Assembly: GCA_014860745.1 (NCBI GenBank)
Contig: JACZJC010000080.1
Location: forward strand, 1 to 64,000
Direction of reading: 5' to 3'
From: Anaerolineales bacterium
GTDB lineage: Bacteria > Chloroflexota > Anaerolineae > Anaerolineales > Villigracilaceae
Length of the DNA: 64,000 nucleotides
Part shown: positions 8,501 through 18,700 of the stretch, one piece after another
Numbering within the stretch: position 1 is the first letter of the stretch
Layout: each line of letters opens with the position of its first letter
Notes under the pieces: model-generated
Databases searched by the model: none
What the model was told of the DNA's origin: nothing
The model's input: the letters and a program-made list of their open reading frames with translations, nothing else
Program-made: the position numbers and the translations under genes

Positions 8501-11500
8501 CCTGGCTTCACTCCCTGACCAATCAAGATCTTTGAGAGTTCATCAGCACGATTGTCCAGTTCCTTGTAGGTCAGGCTCTGACTTTCAAATTGCACAGCGA
8601 CAGCATTGGGTGTGCGTTTCACCTGCTCCTGAAACAAGTCGTGAATGCAAAGCTCGCGCGGATAATCCGTTTGAGACTCATTCCACTGAACGAGGATTTT
8701 CTCACGCTCAGACTCGCTTAGCAGACAATAGGATGAAATTGGTTTCAACGGGTCGGAGACGATATCCCGCAACAAGGTGTGGAAATGCTCCAACATGCGT
8801 TGGATGGTTGCAGAGTCAAAGAGATCAGTATTGTATTGAAGAGCCGCCGCCAGACCATCGTCCGTTTCAGCCATCATCATGGTTAAATCAAATTGAGCGG
8901 GTTCGCCTTTCAACGCAATGGATTCAAATGTCAGTCCGTTCATTTCCATGCGTGCACCGTCAATTCCCAGCGCAAAGGGACTGAGCGCCTGCACTTCCGC
9001 TTCCTGCGCTTTTTGTAGAATGAACATGGTTTCAAAAAGCGGTGGACGGCTGGAATCGCGTTGTAATCCCAAACGCTTGGAAAGTAATGCAGGCGGATAA
9101 TCCTGATGCTCAAATGCGCCAAGCGTCGTCCGGCGGACGCGCTGAAGGATCTCTTGGAATGTAGGCGTGCCTGAAAAATCTGCGCGCAATGCAATCGGGT
9201 TGATGAAATAACCGATCAAGTCGGTCAATTCCGAATGGCTTCGTCCAGCCGTGACAGACCCAACCACGAAATCTTCTTGATTCGAATAACGATGCAATAA
9301 AGTCTGGAAGGCGGCTAACAGAGTCATAAACAAGGTTGAGCCATTTTCCTGCGCAAGAGATTTCAACCCCTTGAAAAGTTCTCCATCCATGAAGATATGT
9401 TCCGAGTCGCCGCGATAGGTTTGCATCGCCTTGCGCGGACGGTCGGTAGGCAAGTTCAAGGCGGGCAATTCGCCAGAAAGTTTATCCTGCCAATACTCCC
9501 AAAGCTTCTCCCCTCGCGGACTCTCCAACATCGCTGTCTGCCAGCGGACATAGTCTGCATAGCGCGCCTGAAGTTTCGGCAATTCGATCGGTTCACCAGA
9601 CTTATTCGCTTCGTACACTGCAAGCAGCTCGCGCACAAAGATCGTCATCGACCAGAAATCGGTGATGATGTGGTCCATCGAAAGCAGAAGAACACTTTCA
9701 GATTTTTCTTTCGTCTCAAATAACAGCACACGTACGGCTGGCTCATTTTCCAGATCAAATGAACAATGCGCCTCGGCGGCAAGTCTGCCGCGCAATTCTT
9801 CCAGCCCAATACCTGACGCATCTACGATCTGTAACTTAACGCTCGCCGCCGCATGGACGCGCTGAACAGGCTCACCCTCCAGGACATGGAAAGTACTGCG
9901 CAACGCTTCGTGGCGGTCGGCTACCTGTTCAAGGGCAAGCTCAAGAGCAGCCACATCCAAATCACCAAGAATACGGACTGCTCCCGCCACGTTGAAGGAA
10001 TTATCTTCAGGCAAAAGTTGATGCAGGAACCAAAGCGCCTGCTGCCCATACGAAAGCGGACTCTCAAGTGATGATTCTTGCGAGATAAGAAGCGGCGCCT
10101 CATTCGAAGCCTCAGGCGAATCCAGTTCCCCAAGCATTTCCCTGGCGAGGCTGGAGATCGTCGGACCCTGAAGCAGGCTTGCAATTGAAAGATTGGCTCC
10201 TATTTTGGATTCCAGCGAATTCTTAAGTTCAATCGCCATCAACGAATCGAGACCGACTGTATCCAACGGTTGATCAAGATCCAGTCGGGCAGCATCCATG
10301 CCTAAGATACGAGCAGCGTTTCGCTGGATGAAATCTTCAAGGACATGCTGGCGTTTCGCTGGTTCCGTATTTAATAGAAGAGTGCGATCCAGAGTATTCG
10401 CGGGAAGTTCTTTTGCCTTTGGCGCTTTCTGATGGCTTGGCGTCTTTCCATTATTTTTTTCAGGCTGAGTCTTTGGGGCTGACACAACTTGTGATTCTTC
10501 CGAAACCACAAACTTCTTCTCAGCGGATTCGAACCAATAGCGTTGATGGTCAAATGGATAATTGGGCAGGGAAACTTTTTGGCGTGGGTAGCCTGCATCG
10601 AAGGCAGCCCAGTTCACATCCGCACCCTGGGTGTAGAGTTTGCCGAGGCTGTCTAAAATGATCTGCCAGTCATCCTGTCCCTGACGCAAAGAGGGCAGCC
10701 ATGCAGCTTTTGATTCTGGCAGGCAGCGTTTGCCCATGCTTAACAACGTGGGGCTGGGACCAATCTCCATAAAGGTATCAATGCCGAGGTTGACAAGAGA
10801 CTGCATCCCTTCGGCGAATTTCACTTCTGCACGGATGTGCTGCCGCCAGTAAAAAGCATCAGGCGCAGAATCAGGTTCGAGAATACCGCCGAACAGGTTC
10901 GAGCTTAGAGAGAGGCGCGGAGCGTTGAATTGAATCCGCCGCGCGGCTGATTCAAAATCATCCAGAATCGAATCCATCAACGGAGAATGGAACGCATGCG
11001 AAACCGTGAGCGGCTTGGATGAAATGCCAAGTTTGGTCAGGGCATCCAAAACATTTTGCACGGCGAATTTCTCGCCAGAGATCACCGTGTTATCGGGTCC
11101 GTTCACGGCGGCGATGGAAACTTGAGATTGAAACGGTTTCAAAACATCTGCCACGCGCGAAGCATCCGCGAAGACAGCAGCCATGCTTCCGTTGTTTGGA
11201 AGGCTGCCCATCAAGCGTGCGCGTTCGGCAATGAGACGCAGACCATCTTCCAATGTGAAGACGCCTGCGATGCATGCAGCAACATATTCTCCGACGCTAT
11301 GCCCAAGCACCGCTTGCGGCTCGAAACCCCAAGAGCGCCACATTGCAGCCAATGCGTATTCAAATGCGAAAAGTGCGGGTTGGGTGTAGGTGGTTTGATT
11401 GAGTAATGTATTGTTTTTATCTTGCGGATACATCACGTCCAACAACGGGCGATCTAAAATGGAATTCAGAATTTCGGCGCATTGATCCGACGCTGCGCGA

Positions 11501-14500
11501 AAGACGGGTTGCTTTTCATAAAGTTGACGCCCCATGCCGATGTATTGCGCGCCCTGCCCCGTGAAAAGGAAAGCGATCTTCGGCTGGGCGCCAGGTTTTG
11601 CATGACCCGTTATTAAGGCAGGAATATTAGTGTTGGAAATAAAAGCATCCAACCCAGTTTTCAGTTCGGCAGGCGTGCTGGCTTGAATGGTCAAGCGATG
11701 TTCAAAGTGTGAACGAGTTGTATTTGCCGTAAAGGCATAATCACTTGCAGGCAATTGCGTTGACTCGATTTGAGCGCTTGTCTGTTCAGCCAATTCAAGC
11801 AATGCAGAATCCGTCTTTGCGGACAAAGCAAAAATGTGGCGCGGACGTTCCATGGTTTCTGACGGCAGTGTTGAAGCAAGCAATGGTGCATCGGAAAGAA
11901 TAATGTGTGCGTTCGTGCCGCCGAAGCCAAAGGAACTCACACCCGCAAAGCGCGGTTGCTCGCGGCGCTTCCACGGACGCAAATACGTTCCAATTTCGAG
12001 GCGCGAGTTTTCCAGGGAGAGATATGGATTGACTTCTTTTAAATGAAGGTGAGGTGGAATGGCTTCGTGTTGCATGGCAAGCACAGATTTGATCAGTCCT
12101 GCAATTCCTGCCGCAGACTCAAGATGACCAATATTCGTTTTTACCGAACCGACCAACACCTTGCCATTCGTCTGCCCATCATCAAGAACCGCGTGCAACG
12201 ACGCCATCTCGATCGGGTCGCCAAGCGGCGTACCCGTGCCATGCGCTTCCACATAACCGATCTGTTGCGGCGCGACCTGCGCATTCGACAATGCCTGCCG
12301 TATGACATCTTGTTGAGCGAGTCCGTTCGGGGCAGTCAGACCGTTGCTGCGCCCATCCTGATTCACAGCCGAACCGCGGATCAACGCAAGAATGTTATCT
12401 CCATCACGGATCGCGTCTGACATGCGCTTCAAAATAATCACTCCGCAGCCTTCGCCGCGCACATATCCATCTGCACTCGCATCGAATGTTTTGCAACGTC
12501 CATCGGGAGATAGCATTCGCGCTTGTGAGAAAGTGATGGTCAATTCGGGAGTGAGGATTAAATTCACGCCTCCGACCACGCCCAGATCTGATTCGCCGTT
12601 CTGGAGGCTTTGACACGCCAGGTGCGCCGCCACCAATGACGATGAACAAGCCGTATCCACTGCCATGCTAGGTCCGCGCAAGTCATAGAAATACGACAGT
12701 CGATTCGCGGCGATGCTATGAGCGTTACCTGTCCCAGCGTAAGCATCAATTTTTTCAGCATCATCAAATTGCAAACGTGAGTAATCATTGCTGCTGATGC
12801 CAACGAACACACCTGTACGAGTCCCTGCTAATGATGCAGGTGGGATAAATGCATTTTCGAGAGCCTCCCAGCTCACTTCAAGTAAGAGGCGTTGTTGCGG
12901 ATCCATGCGCGTTGCTTCACGCGGAGAAATCCCGAAGAAATGCGTATCAAACAAATCTACATCGTCAAGGAAGCCGCCCCAACGAGAAGTGATCTTTCCA
13001 GCTGCAGCAGAATTGGATGAATAAAAGGCATCCACATTCCAGCGATCTACGGGGACTTCGCTGATGGCATCCACTCCGTTTCGGAGCAGTTCCCAAAAGG
13101 CTTGCGGATTTGCGGCTTGCGGAAAGCGGCAACTCATCCCGATGATGGCGATCGGTTCGCGTGTGAAGTTTGAAGAAGGTTGAATGGGAACGGGAGTAGA
13201 AATAGTTTTTGTTGGTTGAGAATCATTCGCCAGATGATTCGCCAACAACTCGATGGTGGGATAATCCCATGCGAGAGTAGGCGCGAGTTTACGACCGAGA
13301 AAATCTTCCAAATCTCCCGTGAGACTGACCGCCTGAACAGAGCCGAGCCCATAATATGTAAACGGCTGACGAGGATCTATGGATGCGGCATCCAACTCCA
13401 ACATGGAGGCGATGCGAGCCACCAGCCAGGCTTGAATTACATTCGCCCTCACTCCTAATCCCTCTCCCAAAGGGAAAGGGGAACGACTCCCTTCCCCTTT
13501 TGGGGGAAGGGCTGGGGAAGAGGGTGCTTTCGCTCGCCATTCACCCACGACTTCCAGCTCGCCATTTAGAAAAGCTGTTTTACAAGCGCGGCGTTGAATT
13601 TTTCCGCTGGATGTTTTGGGAATGCTCATCGGCTTGATCAGAACAATGGCAAAAATCTGCAGGTCATGCTTATCCGCCACTGCCTGACGAATAGATGCAG
13701 CGACTTCATTGATATCCGCTTGTCGATTCTGTCTTGTAACTTCTTGAACGATAACGAGCTGCTCTTTACCGTCCTCTGTGATGGAGAATGCTGCTCCACC
13801 GGCGGGCTGCAAAGCAGTGTGACTCGACTCAACGGTTAGTTCAATATCCTGGGGATAGTGATTGCTCCCGTGAATAATGATCAGGTCTTTCAAACGCCCC
13901 GTGATAAAAAGCTCGTCATTCTGTAGAAAGCCCAGATCGCCCGTGCGAAGGAATGGACCTTCGTTCGTATCTGCAATATAAGCCTGAAACGTCCTGCGTG
14001 TTTCCTCTTCCAAGCGCCAATATCCTTGTGCCACACTGGGTCCGGCAACCCAAATCTCGCCGACTTGGTTTTTACCGCAGCGCAGTAACGTGTTTGGATT
14101 CACGATAACGATCTTTTGGTCAATGATCGAAGGTCCGCAGTTTACCATTGTCACTGAACCTGCTTCATTTGCAAGTGCAGGAACCACACGGTCATTTTCC
14201 AAAGATTTTCGATCCGCAGTAAAAGTTCGCGGTTCAGATGGACCGTCTGCACCGGATACGATCAGGGTGCTTTCTGCCATGCCAAAACACGGGTAGAAAG
14301 AAGTTTTTCGGAAGCCGCACCCGGCAAAGGCGCGCGCGAAGCGTTCCAACGTCTCGGGGCGAATCGGCTCAGCTCCGCAAAATGCCAAAGTCCAGGAGCT
14401 CAAATCCAGTTTTTCCATCTGCTCGGGCGTGACTTTGTCAACGCACAGATCGTAAGCAAAATTGGGCGCGCCGCAGGTGTTGCCGTGGTAGCGAGTGATG

Positions 14501-15279
14501 GCTTCCAGCCACCGTACCGGGCGTTGCAGGAAAGAAGGCGGCGACATCAAAGTAGTTTCTCCACCCAGGTACATCGGTTCCAAAATGCCGCCGATCAACC
14601 CCATGTCGTGATAACTTGGAAGCCAGAAAACGCCCTTCACGGTCGAGTCGATGTGAAATCCGCGGCTGATGGCTTCGAGGTTGTGCATCAGGTTGCCATG
14701 GCTGAGCATGACCCCTTTTGGCTGACTTGTGGAACCGGAGGTATATTGAAGGAATGCCAGGGTGTCGGTGGTGATATTGGGATCGCGCCAATCCGCTTCC
14801 AGCCCCGCCGGTACTTGGTCGGTGTTCAACCAATGCAGCGCTTTTAAATCTGGAGCATGTTCGAATCGCTTTTCGATGTTCGAGAGGATGGTTGTGGTGG
14901 TCAGCGCAAAAGCGGCGCTTGAATCATCCACAATGGACTTGATGCGAGGCACCGGGCGGTTAAGACGCGGCGGGTAGGCGGGTACGGCAGTCACACCGGC
15001 GTATAAACACCCCATGAAAGCCGCAATATAATCCAAACCGGGGGAATAAAGCAGGAGCGCGCGCTCCCCTTTGGCGCCAAAACTTTCCAGCCACGCCCCA
15101 ATGGCGCGCGCCTGGCGATCAAGTTCCACATAGTTGATGGTGATGTCTTGAGATTCGTCATCCAGGAAAAATCTAAACGCCATTTTGCCGGGATGTTGAT
15201 CTGCTCTCCAACGCAGGAGGCTAACCAGTGTGTTTGTTTTATAAGATGAATTTGAGGTCAGGAGGTAAGATTGCTTCAT
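5572..15279 (-). CDS. Hybrid megasynthase FAAL-ACP-KS-AT-ACP-C-A-PCP-TD
   Basis: One 3235-residue polypeptide. Domains in order, by approximate residue: fatty acyl-AMP ligase 1-575 (YTSGSTSQPKGVMLSHGN); ACP 610-690 (GLGSVQA); ketosynthase 706-1130 (VDTACSSS, Cys about 877; EAHGTGTPLGDP; NIGHLE); acyltransferase 1236-1530 (GHSVGEY; HAFH, malonyl type); ACP 1650-1720 (VGLDSLMA); condensation 1740-2180; adenylation 2226-2710; PCP about 2768 (LGGHSLL); thioester reductase 2859-3200 (GATGFVG, YAQSK). No KR, DH or ER is present, so the beta-keto group should stay. Aligning the A pocket to GrsA gives D-I-L-Q-L-G-L-I-W-K, the code published for glycine. The condensation motif reads DHIITDF, keeping the second His and the Asp. 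A palindrome-derived insert lies between FAAL and the first ACP. Predicted release is a beta-ketoacyl-glycinal or its alcohol. Confidence 0.95.
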   Translation of the reverse strand: MKQSYLLTSNSSYKTNTLVSLLRWRADQHPGKMAFRFFLDDESQDITINYVELDRQARAIGAWLESFGAKGERALLLYSPGLDYIAAFMGCLYAGVTAVPAYPPRLNRPVPRIKSIVDDSSAAFALTTTTILSNIEKRFEHAPDLKALHWLNTDQVPAGLEADWRDPNITTDTLAFLQYTSGSTSQPKGVMLSHGNLMHNLEAISRGFHIDSTVKGVFWLPSYHDMGLIGGILEPMYLGGETTLMSPPSFLQRPVRWLEAITRYHGNTCGAPNFAYDLCVDKVTPEQMEKLDLSSWTLAFCGAEPIRPETLERFARAFAGCGFRKTSFYPCFGMAESTLIVSGADGPSEPRTFTADRKSLENDRVVPALANEAGSVTMVNCGPSIIDQKIVIVNPNTLLRCGKNQVGEIWVAGPSVAQGYWRLEEETRRTFQAYIADTNEGPFLRTGDLGFLQNDELFITGRLKDLIIIHGSNHYPQDIELTVESSHTALQPAGGAAFSITEDGKEQLVIVQEVTRQNRQADINEVAASIRQAVADKHDLQIFAIVLIKPMSIPKTSSGKIQRRACKTAFLNGELEVVGEWRAKAPSSPALPPKGEGSRSPFPLGEGLGVRANVIQAWLVARIASMLELDAASIDPRQPFTYYGLGSVQAVSLTGDLEDFLGRKLAPTLAWDYPTIELLANHLANDSQPTKTISTPVPIQPSSNFTREPIAIIGMSCRFPQAANPQAFWELLRNGVDAISEVPVDRWNVDAFYSSNSAAAGKITSRWGGFLDDVDLFDTHFFGISPREATRMDPQQRLLLEVSWEALENAFIPPASLAGTRTGVFVGISSNDYSRLQFDDAEKIDAYAGTGNAHSIAANRLSYFYDLRGPSMAVDTACSSSLVAAHLACQSLQNGESDLGVVGGVNLILTPELTITFSQARMLSPDGRCKTFDASADGYVRGEGCGVIILKRMSDAIRDGDNILALIRGSAVNQDGRSNGLTAPNGLAQQDVIRQALSNAQVAPQQIGYVEAHGTGTPLGDPIEMASLHAVLDDGQTNGKVLVGSVKTNIGHLESAAGIAGLIKSVLAMQHEAIPPHLHLKEVNPYLSLENSRLEIGTYLRPWKRREQPRFAGVSSFGFGGTNAHIILSDAPLLASTLPSETMERPRHIFALSAKTDSALLELAEQTSAQIESTQLPASDYAFTANTTRSHFEHRLTIQASTPAELKTGLDAFISNTNIPALITGHAKPGAQPKIAFLFTGQGAQYIGMGRQLYEKQPVFRAASDQCAEILNSILDRPLLDVMYPQDKNNTLLNQTTYTQPALFAFEYALAAMWRSWGFEPQAVLGHSVGEYVAACIAGVFTLEDGLRLIAERARLMGSLPNNGSMAAVFADASRVADVLKPFQSQVSIAAVNGPDNTVISGEKFAVQNVLDALTKLGISSKPLTVSHAFHSPLMDSILDDFESAARRIQFNAPRLSLSSNLFGGILEPDSAPDAFYWRQHIRAEVKFAEGMQSLVNLGIDTFMEIGPSPTLLSMGKRCLPESKAAWLPSLRQGQDDWQIILDSLGKLYTQGADVNWAAFDAGYPRQKVSLPNYPFDHQRYWFESAEKKFVVSEESQVVSAPKTQPEKNNGKTPSHQKAPKAKELPANTLDRTLLLNTEPAKRQHVLEDFIQRNAARILGMDAARLDLDQPLDTVGLDSLMAIELKNSLESKIGANLSIASLLQGPTISSLAREMLGELDSPEASNEAPLLISQESSLESPLSYGQQALWFLHQLLPEDNSFNVAGAVRILGDLDVAALELALEQVADRHEALRSTFHVLEGEPVQRVHAAASVKLQIVDASGIGLEELRGRLAAEAHCSFDLENEPAVRVLLFETKEKSESVLLLSMDHIITDFWSMTIFVRELLAVYEANKSGEPIELPKLQARYADYVRWQTAMLESPRGEKLWEYWQDKLSGELPALNLPTDRPRKAMQTYRGDSEHIFMDGELFKGLKSLAQENGSTLFMTLLAAFQTLLHRYSNQEDFVVGSVTAGRSHSELTDLIGYFINPIALRADFSGTPTFQEILQRVRRTTLGAFEHQDYPPALLSKRLGLQRDSSRPPLFETMFILQKAQEAEVQALSPFALGIDGARMEMNGLTFESIALKGEPAQFDLTMMMAETDDGLAAALQYNTDLFDSATIQRMLEHFHTLLRDIVSDPLKPISSYCLLSESEREKILVQWNESQTDYPRELCIHDLFQEQVKRTPNAVAVQFESQSLTYKELDNRADELSKILIGQGVKPGILVGIYVKRSLDMLVALLGVLKAGGAYLPLDPSFPSERLAFMLADSEASFILSHTSLQATMPEHKAQVICLDALEQVSAKRGKRRPEFIEGKKEAKPSDLAYVIYTSGSTGKPKGVQIHHQAVVNFLCSMRQSLNIIAGDALLAVTTLSFDIAVLELLLPLTVGARVVIASSESVTDGTLLADTLTRSNATVMQATPASWRSLLEAGWKGNADLKILCGGEALVSDLAERLLERGAELWNLYGPTETTIWSTLYRVTSKESHGVSNTISVGRPIANTQIYILDSELQPVPVGVIGDLYIGGDGVSRGYLNRPELTAERFIPNPFGVSSTIYNTGDVARYLPDGNIEFFGRSDQQVKVRGFRIETGEIEVRLASHPSVRQAVVGVWKEKSSEASLVAWIVPASAEKEADAHQLREYLRQALPEYMVPSIFVNMESLPLTPNGKVDRKALPQPTQARPDLRLPYVPPRTSLEKELAEICAEVLGLETSNGHFAVGVHDNFFDLGGHSLLGTRLVFKLREKYKLESAHLPLRALFEQPTVANLARIIDVAIKGEGEVVYASRGNFIQSGELSLEKLTAEAQLDSDITAGGLVYNHIDDPKHILLTGATGFVGAFLLHDLLRMTSADVYCLLRAEDAAMGIQRLKRNLNNYLLWDDAFAERIKPILGDLGEPRLGLTNEVFEQLTHEIDVIYHNGALVNFVYPYHAHKASNVLGTQEVLRLASRIKLKPVHFISTLSILYSGDVNDGRIIREDVNLDEVGAPFGGYAQSKWVAEKLVKQAGERGIPYAIYRPGLVSGHSISGAWNNDNLVSSMTRACILLGSVPTLDVMVNIVPVDFVSAAIVQLSRNSDNLSKIYHLDNPEALHFSKLAEWMTEQGFNARRLPFDEWRAELFRLSAYMPSDGWEPYLPLLEEVEEKQVFMPEFDLTNTLTRLDGSGIVCHPVNGPLLTRYLKYFTSEGVPDGLYKDSSLNTQNSQSVQ
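13445..13525. repeat. Dispersed GC-rich palindrome inside the megasynthase
   Basis: Two back-to-back palindromic blocks (CCCTCTCCC...GGGAAAGGGG, then CTTCCCC...GGGGAAGGG) read in frame as a linker between FAAL and ACP1. They encode LPPKGEG and PLGEGLGVR. The same sequence type occurs at 28150-28196, 50232-50281 and 58750-58799. Confidence 0.8.
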
Positions 15280-15317
15280 AAGAATTTCACCATTAAAGAA
15301 GAAGGGTTATTAATTTA

Positions 15318-15352
15318 TATCACATTGGCTAAGAGTATCACATTTATTGTGA
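15318..15352. promoter_or_regulatory. Candidate operator upstream of the megasynthase
   Basis: TATCACATT occurs at 15318-15326 and again at 15336-15344, 18 bases apart. The second copy is part of a perfect inverted repeat, TCACA-N5-TGTGA, at 15338-15352. The site is 39-73 bases upstream of the megasynthase start, where a regulator could control it. The rest of the intergenic stretch 15280-15743 shows no gene; a promoter for the opposite gene lies at 15609-15638. The bound factor is unknown. Confidence 0.45.
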
Positions 15353-15608
15353 AAAGCAACATAACCCATCGGTAGGGATATGCCTTTCTCAATGTCTGGA
15401 GTTTCAGGCTTTTTGTAGACGGATTTCGCGTATCAGACGGTATTGTTTTTCTGTTTTTTCAAGGAGAAATCCACGTTGTCCGTGCGCTTCGTGTACAGAC
15501 TTTGGCTTTGTCAAGCGGCTTTGAGAAGACCCTATCAGTAGGAAAACGAATCTGACATGGCGTTGTTAATCATTGTTTCGAACATTTTTACCTTCCCCCA
15601 TTAGTAGC

Positions 15609-15638
15609 TTGACATGCATTTTAATAAAAAGGTATAAT
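15609..15638 (+). promoter_or_regulatory. Consensus sigma70-type promoter of the FHA/ABC operon
   Basis: A perfect TTGACA (15609-15614) and a perfect TATAAT (15633-15638) are separated by 18 bases. They lie about 105 bases upstream of the TTG start at 15744. This is the best promoter match in the window and should drive the three co-directional signalling genes constitutively. Confidence 0.8.
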
Positions 15639-15743
15639 CTTATCTAAATTATCATATTCTTGTACTAAATCTCACTTAGCGTTGGATTTAGCTCAACTTT
15701 TTTTCGAGACTGGGCTTTAAAATTTGTAAGAAAGGATGTCCCG

Positions 15744-18700
15744 TTGTCCCAATCGAACAGTTTCAAGCTAAGCCTTATCAATGATCAAAGCAGCACTCCG
15801 TCCAAAGAATTCGAGCTAACAAAGTCGGAAATCATCATTGGACGTGAAGACAATGTAGATATTACCATCCCTGCTTCAGCTGTCTCGCGCCGCCATGCCA
15901 GGCTGATGCTGGAAGGCGAGAATTACGTACTGGAGGATCTGGGGAGTAGTAACGGTACGTTCGTCAACGGCGAAAAATTAGTTCAAAAGCGTTCACTTAA
16001 GTCGGGGGACAAGATCCGGCTCGGGCAAATCATCAACCTGGTTTATTACGCACCTGTTACAGAATCCAATCAAATTGCGATAGGCAAGCCAATCGAGCCT
16101 GATAAAACTGCAATCCGCCCCGCCCCCGCCAAACCATCCCATGTTATGCAGACGATGATGGGAGAAGCGCCGATTGTTCAGGCGAGTAACGGTCCGCGCG
16201 AACTAATCGTGACCATCGCAGGCGGAGACACACAAACCCATCCTTTAACGCGTCCCTCCTTTTCGATCGGACGGCTGGAAACAAACGACATTGTCATCCC
16301 GTCACAGATCGTTTCAAGCAAGCATGCACGGCTTGAGCAGGTCGACGACGGGGGATACAAGTTGGTTGTGGCTCCAGAAGCCAAGAACCCGGTCCAATTT
16401 GAAGGGCGGCCCATCGATGGCTCGCGCATTCTACGTCACGGAGACATGTTGAGGATTGGCAGCCTGGATCCCGGCGTGATGGTCACGATTACCTATAACG
16501 CCCCCAGTGAAGCGGCTCAGCATGTGGAGCGGGATATCGTGTTCGGGGAAAAGACGTTAATTCAGATCGGGCGCGACCCCGGCAATGATGTTGTGATACC
16601 ATCCCCCAATGTATCGCGATTCCACACCCAAATCCAAAAAGTAGGGCAGCGTTATCGCGTGGAGGACCTGCACAGTTCCAACGGAACCTATGTCAATGGC
16701 GAGCGCATTGATGGATCCGTATGGCTGAAGCCCAATGATTCCATCCGCATCGGACAATATCGATTCGTGATGGGCAAGGACCAACTCGCCAGTTACGACG
16801 ATGGAAACGGCTTGCGGGTGGATGTGGTCGGGTTGAACAAATGGGTCCGCAAGGATTTGAATATTCTTCAAAATATCTACGCCTCTTTCAACCCCAGGGA
16901 ATTTATCGTTGTGGTTGGGCAAAGCGGTGGCGGAAAATCCACGTTTGTAGATGCGGTTGCAGGCTATCGTCCCGCCACCCCTCCCTCGAAAGTGTACGTC
17001 AACGATATTGACATATACATGCATTTTGACGCGATCCGCAATGAGATCGGGTTTGTACCTCAAAAAGATATCATCCACATGGAGTTGACCATCTATCAGG
17101 CGCTTGATTACGCCGCTCAACTGCGCATGCCGGCTGACACCTCCCCTGAAGAACGACACATACGGATCATGGAAGTTCTTGAAGATCTAGACTTGACGCA
17201 TCGCAAAGATGTTCAGATCAGCGGTCTCAGTGGCGGACAGCAAAAGCGCGTCTCGATTGGCGTTGAATTGTTGACCAAGCCCGGTCTTTTTTTCCTGGAT
17301 GAACCCACATCGGGTCTGGATCCTGGAACTGAAACGGCCCTTATGCAACTGATGCGACGCCTGGCTGACCAGGGTCGAACAATTATACTGATCACTCATG
17401 CCACAAAAAATGTAATGTTGGCAGATAAGGTCATTTTCCTGGCAAGAGGCGGTTATCTGGCATGGTTCGGACCTCCAGATGAAGCCTTGGCTTATTTTGA
17501 CCAATTCCGCTCGGAGCGCGCCCGCAGGTCCGGCAAGATCGAGTTCGATGAGATCTATGCCATTCTGGATGATCCGAGCAAAGGCAAAGCGGAAGATTGG
17601 GCAAACCGATATCGTGAAAGCAACGCCCATGCTGAATATGTCCTAAAACCATTGGCTGGCAAGCTGTCTCCACAAAGTGCCGTGACGATACCCCAGCCCG
17701 AACGATTGCCCCAAAAAGCAGGCAATACCAGGCAGGTTTCTTCATTAAGACAGTTGCTGATCCTGTCAGCCCGTAATATCAAAATCCTGACCCGCGACCG
17801 CTTCGCACTGGGATTAATGCTTGCAACAGCGCCTGTGGTCAGTTTGTTGGATGTAATCTTATCGCTGGTCATGGGGAGAAATATTTTCGATTTCTACAAG
17901 GGTGACATGTCCCAGGTCATGATCACACTTTTTCTGCTAACCATTTATGGCATCATGGTGGGTGGAATTTCGCAAATGCGCGAGATCGTCAAAGAGCAGG
18001 ATATTTACAGGCGGGAAAGGCTGGTCAATCTAAAAATTCTGCCTTACGTGTTATCGAAAATCTGGGTGGCTGCATTGTTGGCGCTTTACCAGGCAGTGGC
18101 CTATACGGTCGTGCATTACCTTGCGTTCAAAATGCCGGGAGGCGCACTCGAATTCTTCCAGATCTATATCACCATGACTTTGGCAACCTTTGCTGGAATG
18201 ATGCTGGGACTCTTTGCATCGGCGTTGGCGCCGAATTCCAGTTCCGCGCCATTAATCGTTATCATTTTGATGCTGCCGCAAATTGTGTTGGCGGGCGCGT
18301 TGATTCCAGTTCCGAGTTTTGTCAGCGCTCCCTTCTCAACGCGCTGGGCGTTCGAATCGTTGATCGCCATTTCGGGATCCGGGTCGGATGTGGCAAAGGA
18401 TGTCTGCTGGGCGCTGCCCCCAGACGTGCGTAACGCGATGACGTTGGAAGATAAACTCGCCAACAACTGTAATTGCATGGGCATTAACATGCTCAAAGTG
18501 GAATCCTGCAACCACCCTGGTATAGGCAAGTTCTACATCAATCTGGTCGACGAGCCTTTGCCGATTGCCCCCGCACCGTTGCCTCCGGAACCCGTTCGTC
18601 CGGTCGAACCTCAAGACCAATCGGACAACGTTGCAATGGCGGATTTCTTTGCCCAACTCAAAGCCTACGAACTCGAAGTTGAACTGTACAAGGCGCAAGC

